Origin: Luteimonas saliphila
GTDB taxonomy: Bacteria > Pseudomonadota > Gammaproteobacteria > Xanthomonadales > Xanthomonadaceae
Length of the DNA: 64,000 nt
Assembly (NCBI RefSeq): GCF_016774335.1
Contig: NZ_JAETWA010000026.1
Coordinates: 149,900-213,899, forward strand
Direction: 5' to 3'
In this document: one piece after another, positions 31,646-40,890 of the stretch
How the letters are laid out: each line of letters opens with the position of its first letter
Numbering within the stretch: the first letter of the stretch is position 1
Translations under genes and position numbers: made by a program
Notes under the pieces: model-generated
Told to the model about the DNA's origin: nothing
What the model saw: only the letters and a program-made list of their open reading frames with translations
Databases searched by the model: none

Positions 31646-34240
31646 TCAGTTCGTCGGGCAGTCGAGCTTGTGGTCGAAGTCGGTGCTGGCGGTGACGCGG
31701 GTCAGTGCAATCCGGCTGCCGGCGCCCGCGGTCAGCTCGAACGGCACGTCGAGCCTGCCCGTGTCCGCGCCATGCAGGCGCAGGCACTTCAGCGGCACGG
31801 CCACGCGCGTCCATTCGCCGCGCGGCAGGTTCGCCAGCGTTTGGCCGATCTCCACCTCGCCGCGGCAGCCTTCGCCGCAGCCGGCCGACAGCGTCGTCTT
31901 GCCGTCTGCGGGCGGCGCATCGACACGCAGCGTCGCGACCACCAGCACGTCGCCGTTGGTCTCGCGGGTCAGGTCCAGCGCCTCGTTGGACAGCAGTTGC
32001 ACGGTGGCGTTGCCGGTCCACGCGAACAGGCGCGCGCCTTCCTGCACCTCGTGATTGACGGCGCTCATCTCCAGCGAACCGTCGCCGGTCTTCGCCGCCG
32101 GGTGCACGACGTCCATGGCGGTGCCGTCCGCGCCGACCAGGCGCAGGGTGAAGCCCGTGGTCGGCACGCCGCGTTCGAACCAGGTATTGCCGGAGGCTGC
32201 GTCAGCGTCGATGCCTGCGTCCTCCGGCAGCGCGGCGAGATCGCCGTTGTCGGCATAGGTCAGGCCGTGGCCGAAGGCGAACAGCGGGTCGTAGCCGGCC
32301 TGGCCGTGGTTGTTGGCGTACTGGTCCGCGCGCCGCGGCCAGGAGAAGCTCAGCTTGCCCTTGAAATCGTGTTGCGGCTTGCCGTCGGCGCCCTGCAGCA
32401 GCACGTCGGCGACGCCGCCGCCCTCCGAACCGGGCAGCCATGCGGCGACGAAGGCGTCGGCGGCGTTGATTTCGCGGTTGAGCCACAACGGACGGCCGCT
32501 GAGGAACACCGCGACCACCGGGATGCCGTCGGCCTTGAGCTTGCGGATCAGCTCGAGGTCGCCGGACTTGCCCGACTTGAACATCAGGTTCGACAGGTCG
32601 CCCTGGAACTCGGCGTAGGGCTCCTCACCGAACGCCACGATCGCGACATCCGGCTTGCGCGTATACGCGCCGTCGACCGCCAGTTCGGCGCGACCGCCGG
32701 CCGCGTCGACCTGGGCCTTCACACCTTCCCAGATCGAATCGGCGTTGGGATAGTCCGCGCGGGTGGTGCCATCGCCCTGCCAGGTCAGCGTCCAGCCGCC
32801 GGACTGCTTGCTGAGGTTGTCGGCGCCGTCGCCCGCGACCAGCACGCTCGACTTCGGCGACAGCGGCAGGATCCCGCCCTGGTTCTTCAGCAGCACCAGC
32901 GATTCGCGCACCGCGCGGCGCGCGACCTCGCGGTGTTCCGGCGCGCCGAGCAGTTCGAACCTGCCGCCGAGCGCTCGTTCGGAGGGCTTGGGCTTCTCGA
33001 ACAGGTTGGCGCGGAACTTCACCCGCAGGATGCGGCGCACCGCGTCGTCGAGGCGCTCCGTCGGCAGCGTGCCCGACTTCACGTGCGCGAGCGTGGACTC
33101 GTACATCCCCTTCCAGCTGTCGGGTGCCATCGCCATGTCGAGGCCGGCGTTGAAGGTCTGGGCGCAGTCGGTGTTGCTGCAGCCGCGCACCTGACCGTGG
33201 CCGTTCCAGTCGCCGACGATGAAGCCGCCGAAGTTCATCCGCCCCTTCAGCACGTCGGTGAGCAGCGGCTTGTGGCCGTGCATCTTCTCGCCGTGGAAGC
33301 TGTTGTAGGACGCCATCACCGCCTGTGCGCCGGCCGCGATCGACGGCACGTAACCGGCGGCGTGGATGTCGCGCAGTTGCGCCTCGCTCACCACGGTGTC
33401 GCCCTGGTCCTTGCCGTTGCCGGTGCCGCCGTCGCCCAGGTAGTGCTTGACCGAGCTCATCACGTGGTGGTCGTCGAGGAACTCGGGGGTGCCGGGCTTG
33501 CCCTGCAGGCCCTCGACGAACACGCCGGCGTAGCTGGCGACCAGTTCCGGATTCTCCGAATAGCCTTCGTAGGCGCGGCCCCAGCGGTCGTCCTGCGGCA
33601 CCGCGACGGTGGGCGCGAAGGTCCATTCCATGCCGGTGGTGCGGGTCTCGATCGCGGTGATGCGCGCGATCTCCCTCAGCAGTTCCGGGTTGCGGGTCGC
33701 ACCGAGGCCGATGTTGTGCGGGAACAGCGTGGCGCCGACGATGTTGCTCTGGCCGTGCATGGCGTCGATGCCCCAGATCACCGGGATCGCCTTGCCACCG
33801 CCGCTGGTGTCCATCGAGGCTTCCCAGAACGCGTCCGCCAGGGCCAGCCATTCCTCCGGACTGGCGTTGTACTTGCCGCCGGGATCGGAACCGCCGCCCG
33901 CCAGGATCGAGCCGAGCCGGTACTTGCGCACGTCGTCGGGGGTGATGCTGCCGATGTCGCCCTGGATGATCTGCCCGACCTTTTCCTCCACCGTCATCGA
34001 GGCGAGCAGCGCATCGACCTTCCGTTCCAGGTCCGCGTCGTCGGCGAACGGCCACGCAGGTTGCGGCCAGTTCGCCGGGTCGACGGAAGCCGTCGCCGCA
34101 TCTGCGGCCGAGGCGTCGGCGGGACTCGCAGCACCGGTTCCGGCGGCCGGGCGGTCGCCGCTGCATGCGCCCAGCAGCAGCGCGGCGGCGAGGCCGGCGC
34201 CCAGGCGCGAGAAGGTCGGGAAGGCGCGGGGTGTGCTCAT
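31646..34240 (-). CDS. GH3 family beta-glucosidase / exo-glucanase, lipoprotein
   Basis: An 864-residue GH3 enzyme. The lipobox LLGAC gives Cys26 as anchor after a signal helix, and a low-complexity linker (about 30-55) follows. Nucleophile Asp344 lies in GFIVGDWNGHG, and the conserved Lys-His pair in SSVKHYLGDGGT. The second GH3 domain and a C-terminal beta-sandwich extension (about 680-864, with KTTLSAGCGEGCRG) match ExoP-type exo-1,3/1,4-beta-glucanases. It should release glucose or cellobiose-like units at the cell surface. Operator B lies 64 bases upstream and a strong terminator follows, so the gene is a single transcription unit divergent from lacI. Confidence 0.94.
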   Translation of the reverse strand: MSTPRAFPTFSRLGAGLAAALLLGACSGDRPAAGTGAASPADASAADAATASVDPANWPQPAWPFADDADLERKVDALLASMTVEEKVGQIIQGDIGSITPDDVRKYRLGSILAGGGSDPGGKYNASPEEWLALADAFWEASMDTSGGGKAIPVIWGIDAMHGQSNIVGATLFPHNIGLGATRNPELLREIARITAIETRTTGMEWTFAPTVAVPQDDRWGRAYEGYSENPELVASYAGVFVEGLQGKPGTPEFLDDHHVMSSVKHYLGDGGTGNGKDQGDTVVSEAQLRDIHAAGYVPSIAAGAQAVMASYNSFHGEKMHGHKPLLTDVLKGRMNFGGFIVGDWNGHGQVRGCSNTDCAQTFNAGLDMAMAPDSWKGMYESTLAHVKSGTLPTERLDDAVRRILRVKFRANLFEKPKPSERALGGRFELLGAPEHREVARRAVRESLVLLKNQGGILPLSPKSSVLVAGDGADNLSKQSGGWTLTWQGDGTTRADYPNADSIWEGVKAQVDAAGGRAELAVDGAYTRKPDVAIVAFGEEPYAEFQGDLSNLMFKSGKSGDLELIRKLKADGIPVVAVFLSGRPLWLNREINAADAFVAAWLPGSEGGGVADVLLQGADGKPQHDFKGKLSFSWPRRADQYANNHGQAGYDPLFAFGHGLTYADNGDLAALPEDAGIDADAASGNTWFERGVPTTGFTLRLVGADGTAMDVVHPAAKTGDGSLEMSAVNHEVQEGARLFAWTGNATVQLLSNEALDLTRETNGDVLVVATLRVDAPPADGKTTLSAGCGEGCRGEVEIGQTLANLPRGEWTRVAVPLKCLRLHGADTGRLDVPFELTAGAGSRIALTRVTASTDFDHKLDCPTN

Positions 34241-34303
34241 GGAGGCGGTTCCGTGGGTTCGAAGTATCGGCGGTCGAGCAGCACGCAATGGCGCGTCGCC
34301 GCA

Positions 34304-34317
34304 TGACAGCGTTGTCA
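34304..34317. promoter_or_regulatory. LacI-type operator B (TGACAGCGTTGTCA)
   Basis: A 14-bp sequence with six of seven palindromic pairs. It lies in the 274-bp region between GH3 and the LacI gene, 64 bases from the GH3 ATG and 198 from the LacI ATG. It could control both. Confidence 0.7.
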
Positions 34318-34514
34318 GAATGTGCACCATACCCGGTCTGCGCCGACGAAGCTTGTTGCACAGCACAAGCGGGATCGCGCGTCCGGGAGGCTGGCGAATG
34401 GCACCGCAAGGCAAGGCGGCGGGCGACCCGTGCATGTCTATTCCAGGCCCCGGGACCGGGAACGACGGCGCTCTGGCAGAATCCGCAGGCTTCGCGGACA
34501 GGACCGGCAGACCC

Positions 34515-35525
34515 ATGGCGCGTGTGCGGATCGAGGATGTGGCGGCGGAAGCGGGCGTGTCGATGAAGACCGTCTCGCGCGTGCTCAACGAGGAGCCCAA
34601 CGTCTCCGAGGCGACCCGCGAGCGCGTGCGCGCGGTGGTCGAGCGCCTGCAGTACCGCCCGCATCCATCGGCGCGCGTGCTCGCCGGACGCAAGTCGTAC
34701 CTGGTGGCGATGCTGTACGACAACCCGTCGAGCAACTACCTGATGGAGGTCGAGCTCGGCGTGCTCGACGCCTGCCAGGCGCAGCACTACAACCTGATGC
34801 TGGCGCCGCTGGTCTACGACGCCAAGGACATCGTCTCCAAGGTCGAGTCGCTGGTGCTGCAGTCGCGTCTGGATGGCGTGGTGCTGACCCCGCCGATCAC
34901 CGACGACGCCGCGCTGCTCGCGCGCCTGGACGAGCTCGACATCCCCTGGTCGAGCATCTCGCCGACCGAGTCCAACCGCCGTATCGGCGTGGTAGTCGAC
35001 GAGCGCAGCGCGGTCAGTGAGATGATCGCGCACCTGGTCTCGCTCGGGCACACGCGCATCGCCCACATCAAGGGCCATGCCGCGCATGGCGCGAGCGCAT
35101 GGCGACTGGCCGGCTACCGCGACGGACTGGCGCAGGCCGGCCTCGACCCCGACGAATCGCTGGTGGTGCAGGGCGAGTTCTCCTACGACTCCGGCTTCGC
35201 CGCCGCCAACCGCCTGCTCGACCTGCCCGATCCGCCGACCGCGATCTTCGCCGCCAACGACGACATGGCGGCCGGCGCAATCGGCGCGATCTGCGAACGC
35301 GGGCTGTCGGTACCCAGGCACGTGTCGGTGTGCGGCTTCGACGACACCCCGATCGCCCGCCACATCTATCCGACCCTGACCACCGTGCGCCAGCCGACCC
35401 GCGAGATGGGGCGTCTGGCCGGGCTGGAACTGCTCAAGGCGATCCGCGATCGCGACGAGGGCGGACTGGTGACGGTGCCCTACACGCTGCAACTGCGGCG
35501 TTCCACTGGTCCCAGGCGGAACTGA
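34515..35525 (+). CDS. LacI-family transcriptional repressor
   Basis: A 336-residue regulator. The N-terminal helix-turn-helix is [20 protein letters not shown], and the hinge helix region is [15 protein letters not shown]. The periplasmic-binding-like sensor domain ends [14 protein letters not shown]. The [10 protein letters not shown] hinge is standard for LacI proteins that bind palindromes with a central CG. It lies between GH3 and TBDR2, and four similar palindromes front the neighbouring sugar genes, so it is the probable local regulator, relieved by a sugar ligand. The ATG at 34515 has no strong ribosome site. Confidence 0.93.
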   Translation: MARVRIEDVAAEAGVSMKTVSRVLNEEPNVSEATRERVRAVVERLQYRPHPSARVLAGRKSYLVAMLYDNPSSNYLMEVELGVLDACQAQHYNLMLAPLVYDAKDIVSKVESLVLQSRLDGVVLTPPITDDAALLARLDELDIPWSSISPTESNRRIGVVVDERSAVSEMIAHLVSLGHTRIAHIKGHAAHGASAWRLAGYRDGLAQAGLDPDESLVVQGEFSYDSGFAAANRLLDLPDPPTAIFAANDDMAAGAIGAICERGLSVPRHVSVCGFDDTPIARHIYPTLTTVRQPTREMGRLAGLELLKAIRDRDEGGLVTVPYTLQLRRSTGPRRN

Positions 35526-35944
35526 GAGCCGCCTCGCCGCCGGGCAGGGCGCCCATTGCCGGGTTCGATCCGCTCGACCGCATCGCGCGGCTTCGGCAGA
35601 GGCGACTGGCCAGCACGCGGCAGAGGCGCGTACGCGCGCCGACCGCGACGACACGACCAACGCGATGAACTCTAAGGAATGCAACGCGCCGACCTGACGC
35701 TTTTTGTCTGTCGCATCGATCCGGCCTGACGAGCGCAGCCTGCGGTCGCGCCGGAATGCTCCCGTCCTCATCGCCCCCGTCTGCAGCGTGCCGTGCAAGC
35801 GTGCAGGCGCCGTGCGCGAGCCTGTACGCGGTCACACGCGACATCACACGACACGCAAGCGCCATGAATTGACCCGCGCATGACGTACTTGGGCTGCGCA
35901 AATGCAGTGCTCGAAAAGGTTAGCGGTACCACTCCAATTGGCGG

Positions 35945-35973
35945 TTGACAACGCTGTCAGCTTCAATCCTAAT
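35945..35973 (+). promoter_or_regulatory. TBDR2 promoter
   Basis: TTGACA (35945-35950), a 17-base spacer and CCTAAT (35968-35973) form a fair sigma-70 promoter, with the start expected near 35980. The operator covers the -35 box and the spacer. Confidence 0.6.
35946..35959. promoter_or_regulatory. LacI-type operator C (TGACAACGCTGTCA)
   Basis: A 14-bp near-palindrome (six of seven pairs), the exact reverse complement of operator B. It overlaps the -35 box of the TBDR2 promoter, so repressor binding would exclude RNA polymerase. Confidence 0.72.
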
Positions 35974-36047
35974 GCCCGCGCCCGACGCTTGTTCGCGGCA
36001 TCACAACTCGACTCGCTTTCGTGACGACCTTGGGAGAGGGAAGGTTC

Positions 36048-39026
36048 ATGAAATACACGCACGCAGCGCCCAAGCGGCGCCTGTTGACGTCCGCGCTGCT
36101 TCTCGCGCTGGCTCCGCCGCTCGCGGCACAAACCGTCGAAGACACGCCCCCGTCTGCGTCCGCCGCGCAAGCGGAGGATCCAAACACGCTCGACGCGATC
36201 GTCGTCACCGGCATCCGCGCGAGCCTGGAATCGTCGATGAACCTCAAGCGCGATTCGCAGGGCGTGGTCGACGGCATCGTCGCCGAGGACATCGGCAAGT
36301 TCCCCGACACCAACCTGGCCGAATCGCTGCAGCGCATCAGCGGCGTCTCGATCGACCGCACCTCGAGCGGTGAGGGGTCCAAGGTGACCGTCCGCGGCCT
36401 CGGTCCCGACTACAACCTGGTCCTGCTCAATGGCCGGCAGATGCCGGCATCGAACCTCGGTCCGGGCGGTGCCGGCGCGTCCACCTCGCGCTCGTTCGAC
36501 TTCGCCAACCTCGCCTCCGAGTCGATCTCGGCGGTTGAGGTGTACAAGACGGGCCGCGCCGACCACCCGACCGGTGGCATCGGCGCGACCATCAACGTGC
36601 GCACGGCGCGCCCGCTGGAAGCCGAGCCGGTCGTCAGCGTCGGTTTGAAATCGGTCTACGACGAATCCAACCAGCGTCTGCCGCGGACCTTGCAGGGCAG
36701 CGACTTCAGCGGCGAGATGTCCGGCATCTTCAGCCAGACCTACGCCGACGGCCGCTTCGGCATCGCGCTAGCCGGCAGCATCCAGGAGCGCAACTCGGGT
36801 TTCAACCAGGCCTCGGTGGCGGATGGCTGGCTGACGTTCCTGGGCGACGACGCCAACAGCTGGCAGCGCCTGCCGCTGCCGGGCGAGTCGTACTACGACC
36901 GGGTCGAGAACCGGCCCGGACTGGACGATCTCTACGCACGGCCGCAGAACACCGGCTACAGCGTCAACGGCGTCCAGCGCCAGCGCACCAACGGCATGGT
37001 CACCCTGCAGTGGGCACCGACCGACAACGTCACCACGACGCTGGACTACAACTACATCGAGAACAAGGTGCAGCAACAGCGCAGCGAGCTCTCGGTGTGG
37101 TTCAACTACGGGCCCGGCGACAGTTCCTGGACCGATGGCCCGGTCGCGGCACCGATCGTCTACTCCGAGGACATGACCGGCTCGGACCTGTCGATGGGCG
37201 GCATGCAGCTCGCCACGCGCACCAAGGGCGACTCGCTCGGCTTCAACGTCGAGTGGGAGGTCAATGACGCGCTCGCCCTCGACTTCGACTACCATCGCTC
37301 GGACTCCGAATCGAAGCCTGACAGCCCGCTGGGCTCGGCCGGCGTGCTCGGCGTCGCGGCCTTCATCCGTGGAACGACGACCGTCGACTACAGCGGCGAG
37401 ATCCCGATCGTCAACGTGCAACTGCCCGACGGCATCAGCCAGGTCGAGGCCTCGCAGGCCGTCGTGACCGGGTCGGTATTCCAGAACAGCTACAACAAAT
37501 CCGAGGTCGAGCAGTTCCAGGGCAGCGGCCGCTTCGAGTTCGGCGATTACTCCGGGCTCGACTTCGGCGTGTCGCTGACCGAGGTGCGCAACCGCTCGGC
37601 AGCCGCCGTGATGCAGCAGGACAGCTGGGGCGGCGCCGGTACCCCGGCGGACTACGACGACAGCATCTGGTACGCGGACAACATGTCGCGCTACTTCGAG
37701 GCCTTCGGCAACAGCGGCAACCCGATGTGGACCGACCGCTTCCTTGTGTTCGATTTCGAGCGTCTGCGCCAGGCCGCGATCGCCACCACCGGCTGCACCG
37801 GCTGCTACGAGATGCCGCAGGAATTCACGGACGACATGCGCACGACCGAGAAGTCGAAGAGCGCCTACCTGCAGTGGAGTTCGACCTTCGGCGACGCGAT
37901 GCCGCTGCACGTGGCGCTGGGCGTGCGCTACGAAGAGACGGAAGTGGAATCGGACGCGCTGGTTCGCGTCGGCGAAACCATCACCTGGGTCGCGGCCAAC
38001 GAGCTGTACGTCGACTACGCGGCCGAGCGCGAGTTCTCGCGCGCGACAGGCAAGTACGACTACCTCCTGCCCAATCTCGACCTGAAGCTCGACATCAGCG
38101 AGGACATGGTGCTGCGCGGCAGCTACAGCCAGACCATCGGCCGGCCGGGCTGGGGCGCGATCCGCGGCGGCCAGCAGCTGGCGAACGTGGTCCGCATCAA
38201 CGGCGGCGACGGCAGCCGCGGCGATCCGTCACTGGAACCGCTGAAGTCGGACAACTACGATCTGTCCTTCGAGTGGTACTACGGTGGAGGCAGCTACTTC
38301 TCCGTCGGTTACTTCCGCAAGGACATCAAGAACTTCATCAGCGACACCATCGTCCGCGAGGAACCGTTCGCGCTGCGCACACCTGTGGGCGGCGCGTACT
38401 GGAACAATGCCCTCGCAGCAGGCTGCCTGGCGACGGACGGCGACTGCATCCGCAACTACATCTTCGCCAACCACGCGGGCGATCCCGGCGTCGACGTCGC
38501 GGCCGGTACGATCACCGGCCAGCCGGGCGATCCGATCGCGGGGTTCAACATCTCCGTGCCCGCCAACCAGCGTTCCGACAAGGTGGACGGTTGGGAGTTC
38601 AACGTCCAGCACCTGTTCGGCGACAGCGGTTTCGGCGTGGCGGCGAACTACACCATGGTGGACTCGGGGTTGACGTTCGACGACACCAGCCTCGGCGAAC
38701 AGTACCCGATGGTGGGCCTGAGCGACTCGGCGAACCTGGTGGCGTTCTACGACGCGAATAACTGGCAGGTGCGTGCGGCCTACAACTGGCGCGACGAGTT
38801 CTTCAGCGGCGTCGGAGGGCAGGGGCCCAACCCGAACTACGTCGAGGAATACGGCCAGCTGGACGTCAACGTCAGCTACCAGGTGTCGGAGAACCTGATC
38901 CTGAGCCTGGAAGGGATCAACCTCACCGACGAGACGATGCGCACCCACGCCCGTCACGAAAACATGGTGCGGTTCGCTACCCAGACCGGCCCTCGCTACA
39001 TGTTCGGGGTGCGCTACAAGTTCTGA
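36048..39026 (+). CDS. TonB-dependent receptor 2 (carbohydrate type)
   Basis: A 992-residue outer-membrane receptor. The signal peptide ends PPLAAQ. The plug carries LDAIVVTGIRASLESS, AEDIGKFPDTNLAESLQRIS and TVRGLGPDYNLVLLNGRQ, the signature of the Xanthomonas/Caulobacter oligosaccharide TBDR subfamily. The barrel ends GPRYMFGVRYKF with terminal Phe. GGGAGAGGG precedes the ATG by seven bases; an in-frame ATG-less extension to 36021 is unlikely to be used. It begins a run with SapC, cupin and halogenase genes downstream, partly separated by a weak hairpin (39067-39090). Confidence 0.93.
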   Translation: MKYTHAAPKRRLLTSALLLALAPPLAAQTVEDTPPSASAAQAEDPNTLDAIVVTGIRASLESSMNLKRDSQGVVDGIVAEDIGKFPDTNLAESLQRISGVSIDRTSSGEGSKVTVRGLGPDYNLVLLNGRQMPASNLGPGGAGASTSRSFDFANLASESISAVEVYKTGRADHPTGGIGATINVRTARPLEAEPVVSVGLKSVYDESNQRLPRTLQGSDFSGEMSGIFSQTYADGRFGIALAGSIQERNSGFNQASVADGWLTFLGDDANSWQRLPLPGESYYDRVENRPGLDDLYARPQNTGYSVNGVQRQRTNGMVTLQWAPTDNVTTTLDYNYIENKVQQQRSELSVWFNYGPGDSSWTDGPVAAPIVYSEDMTGSDLSMGGMQLATRTKGDSLGFNVEWEVNDALALDFDYHRSDSESKPDSPLGSAGVLGVAAFIRGTTTVDYSGEIPIVNVQLPDGISQVEASQAVVTGSVFQNSYNKSEVEQFQGSGRFEFGDYSGLDFGVSLTEVRNRSAAAVMQQDSWGGAGTPADYDDSIWYADNMSRYFEAFGNSGNPMWTDRFLVFDFERLRQAAIATTGCTGCYEMPQEFTDDMRTTEKSKSAYLQWSSTFGDAMPLHVALGVRYEETEVESDALVRVGETITWVAANELYVDYAAEREFSRATGKYDYLLPNLDLKLDISEDMVLRGSYSQTIGRPGWGAIRGGQQLANVVRINGGDGSRGDPSLEPLKSDNYDLSFEWYYGGGSYFSVGYFRKDIKNFISDTIVREEPFALRTPVGGAYWNNALAAGCLATDGDCIRNYIFANHAGDPGVDVAAGTITGQPGDPIAGFNISVPANQRSDKVDGWEFNVQHLFGDSGFGVAANYTMVDSGLTFDDTSLGEQYPMVGLSDSANLVAFYDANNWQVRAAYNWRDEFFSGVGGQGPNPNYVEEYGQLDVNVSYQVSENLILSLEGINLTDETMRTHARHENMVRFATQTGPRYMFGVRYKF

Positions 39027-39066
39027 CCACGGGTCCGTGCGGCGCGAGCGGTACGTCGCGGGAAAA

Positions 39067-39097
39067 GGGCCGGTGGATCGCCACTGGCCCGTTCCTT
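39067..39097 (+). terminator. Weak terminator-like hairpin after TBDR2
   Basis: A 10-bp stem with one G-U pair (39067-39076 with 39081-39090), an ATCG loop and the imperfect U-rich tail GTTCCTTT. It is probably a partial terminator that lowers expression of the SapC genes relative to the receptor. Confidence 0.5.
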
Positions 39098-39163
39098 TCC
39101 CCGCGCCGCCCGATCGGGCACGATGGCCGCACGCCGGATCCGGAGCGCGAGGCGCGCCAGCCG

Positions 39164-39880
39164 ATGAGTCAACACGTCCTGCTCAACAATGTCGACCACC
39201 GCGGGCTGCGGGTGCGTACCGGACATGGCGCGCACCTCGGCGACGCGGTGATGTGCGCGCTGACGTTCCCCGACGAGTTCCGCAACGTCCAGGCGCACTA
39301 CCCGATCGTATTCCGCCGCGATGCGGCCGGCGGCTTCCAGCCGCTGGCGCTGTTCGGGCTGCGCGAGGGCAGCAACCTGTTCCTGGACGGCGATCGCTGG
39401 GATGCGGCATACATCCCCCTGTCGATGCAGCGTCATCCCTTCCTGATCGGCATCTCGGGTGGGGAGCGGCTGGTCCACGTCGATCTCGCGCACCCGCGCG
39501 TCTGCCAGGCCAGCGAGGACGACGGGGAAGCACTGTTCGTCGCGCACGGCGGCACCACCGCATTGCTGGATCGGGCGAGTGCGGTCCTGCTCGCGTTGCA
39601 CGATGGCATCGTCGCGACGCCGGCCTTCTTCGATTCGCTGGAGCAACATGCCTTGCTGGAGCCGTTCGTACTGGACGTGCGCCTCGACGATGGCACGGAA
39701 CACCGCCTGGCCGGGTTCCACACCCTCGACGAGGACCGCCTGCAGGCGCTGGACGGCGCGGCGCTGGAGCAGCTCTCGCGGGACGGACACCTGCTGCCGA
39801 TCTACATGGTGATCGCCTCGGTGTCGCGCTTGCGCGACCTCATCGATCGCACCAACCGGCGCCATGCTGACGGCCGCTGA
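39164..39880 (+). CDS. SapC family protein 1
   Basis: A 238-residue SapC-like protein. Typical features are NVDHRGLRVRTGHGA near the start, FPDEFRNVQAHYPIVFRRD, and NLFLDGDRWDAAYIP. The family is named for a Campylobacter S-layer gene, but its biochemical function is unknown. No signal peptide is visible. It recurs in Xanthomonadaceae and Caulobacter downstream of sugar TBDRs, together with the cupin-like and halogenase-like genes found here. It overlaps the cupin gene by 17 bases, which indicates coupled translation. Confidence 0.9.
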   Translation: MSQHVLLNNVDHRGLRVRTGHGAHLGDAVMCALTFPDEFRNVQAHYPIVFRRDAAGGFQPLALFGLREGSNLFLDGDRWDAAYIPLSMQRHPFLIGISGGERLVHVDLAHPRVCQASEDDGEALFVAHGGTTALLDRASAVLLALHDGIVATPAFFDSLEQHALLEPFVLDVRLDDGTEHRLAGFHTLDEDRLQALDGAALEQLSRDGHLLPIYMVIASVSRLRDLIDRTNRRHADGR

Positions 39881-40880
39881 GCCCATCGCCGAGGTCGCGG
39901 GCGCGGATCCAGGCGCGCTTTCCGACGATTTGCTGCATGGCCATCGCCCCGCGGTCCTGCGTGGCCTGGCCCGCGATTGGCCACTGGTGCGCGCCGGTCG
40001 CGCGTCGCCGGGTGCGGCGATCGACTACCTCAAGCGCTTCGACCACGGCACGATGCCGGTCGCGGCCACGGTGGCGCCACCGGAGGCCGGCGGGCGCGTG
40101 TTCTACAACGCCGACATGACGGACTTCAATTTCCGTCGCGAGCAGGTGCCGCTTGCGGTCGCGCTGGATACGCTGCGCAAGTACGCCGACGTCGCGGCGC
40201 CGCCGGCGATCTACGTCGCCTCGACCACGATCGATACCTTCCTGCCCGGCTTCCGCGCCGAGAACGATATCGCCCTGCACGGACGCGACCCGCTGGCCAG
40301 CATCTGGATCGGCAATCGCACCCGCATCGCCGCGCACCAGGACCTGCCGCACAACCTCGCCTGCGTCGCGGTCGGGCGCCGGCGGGTGACGCTGTTCCCG
40401 CCCGACCAGCTCGCCAACCTCTATGTCGGTCCGCTCGATTTCACGCCCGCCGGTCAGCCGGTGAGCCTGGTCGATTTCGCCGCGCCAGACCTCGCACGCT
40501 TCCCGCGCTTCGCCGAAGCGATGCGGCACGCGCAGGTCGCCGAACTCGGACCCGGCGACGCGGTCTTCATCCCGAGCATGTGGTGGCACCACATGGAGGC
40601 GCTTGAGTCGTTCAACGTGCTGGTCAACTACTGGTGGCGCGACGTGCCGGCTTGGATGGACACGCCGATGAACACGCTGATGTACGCGATCATGACCCTG
40701 CGCGAGCTGCCGCCGGAGCAGCGCGAGACCTGGCAGGAAGTGTTCCGTCATTACGTATTCGAACCGGGCGAAGCGACCGCCGGGCACATTCCCGAACATG
40801 CGCGGCGCGTGCTGGACCCGCTCGACGAATCCCGCGCCCGCGACCTGCGCGCGCGCCTGTTGCAACGACTGAACCGCTGA
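39864..40880 (+). CDS. Cupin-like (JmjC/Cupin_8) protein 1, candidate Fe(II)/2OG oxygenase
   Basis: A 338-residue cytoplasmic protein. The cupin metal motif H-x-D is HQD in IAAHQDLPHNLACV, and a distal His lies in IPSMWWHHMEALESFNVLVNYWW. GRRRVTLFPPDQ between them is typical of FIH-like hydroxylases. The family is often annotated 'cupin-like domain'; some literature uses 'Pass1-related'. The substrate is unknown; a protein or small-molecule hydroxylase is plausible. It lies between SapC1 (17-base overlap) and halogenase 1 (10-base gap). Confidence 0.87.
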   Translation: MLTAAEPIAEVAGADPGALSDDLLHGHRPAVLRGLARDWPLVRAGRASPGAAIDYLKRFDHGTMPVAATVAPPEAGGRVFYNADMTDFNFRREQVPLAVALDTLRKYADVAAPPAIYVASTTIDTFLPGFRAENDIALHGRDPLASIWIGNRTRIAAHQDLPHNLACVAVGRRRVTLFPPDQLANLYVGPLDFTPAGQPVSLVDFAAPDLARFPRFAEAMRHAQVAELGPGDAVFIPSMWWHHMEALESFNVLVNYWWRDVPAWMDTPMNTLMYAIMTLRELPPEQRETWQEVFRHYVFEPGEATAGHIPEHARRVLDPLDESRARDLRARLLQRLNR

Positions 40881-40890
40881 GGAGCACACC

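Larger units (their letters stand above)
35526..36047. other. Intergenic region between lacI and TBDR2
   Basis: The first 400 bases contain no gene or clear signal that I can see. The last 110 bases hold the TBDR2 promoter, operator C and a GGGAGAGGG ribosome site. Confidence 0.6.
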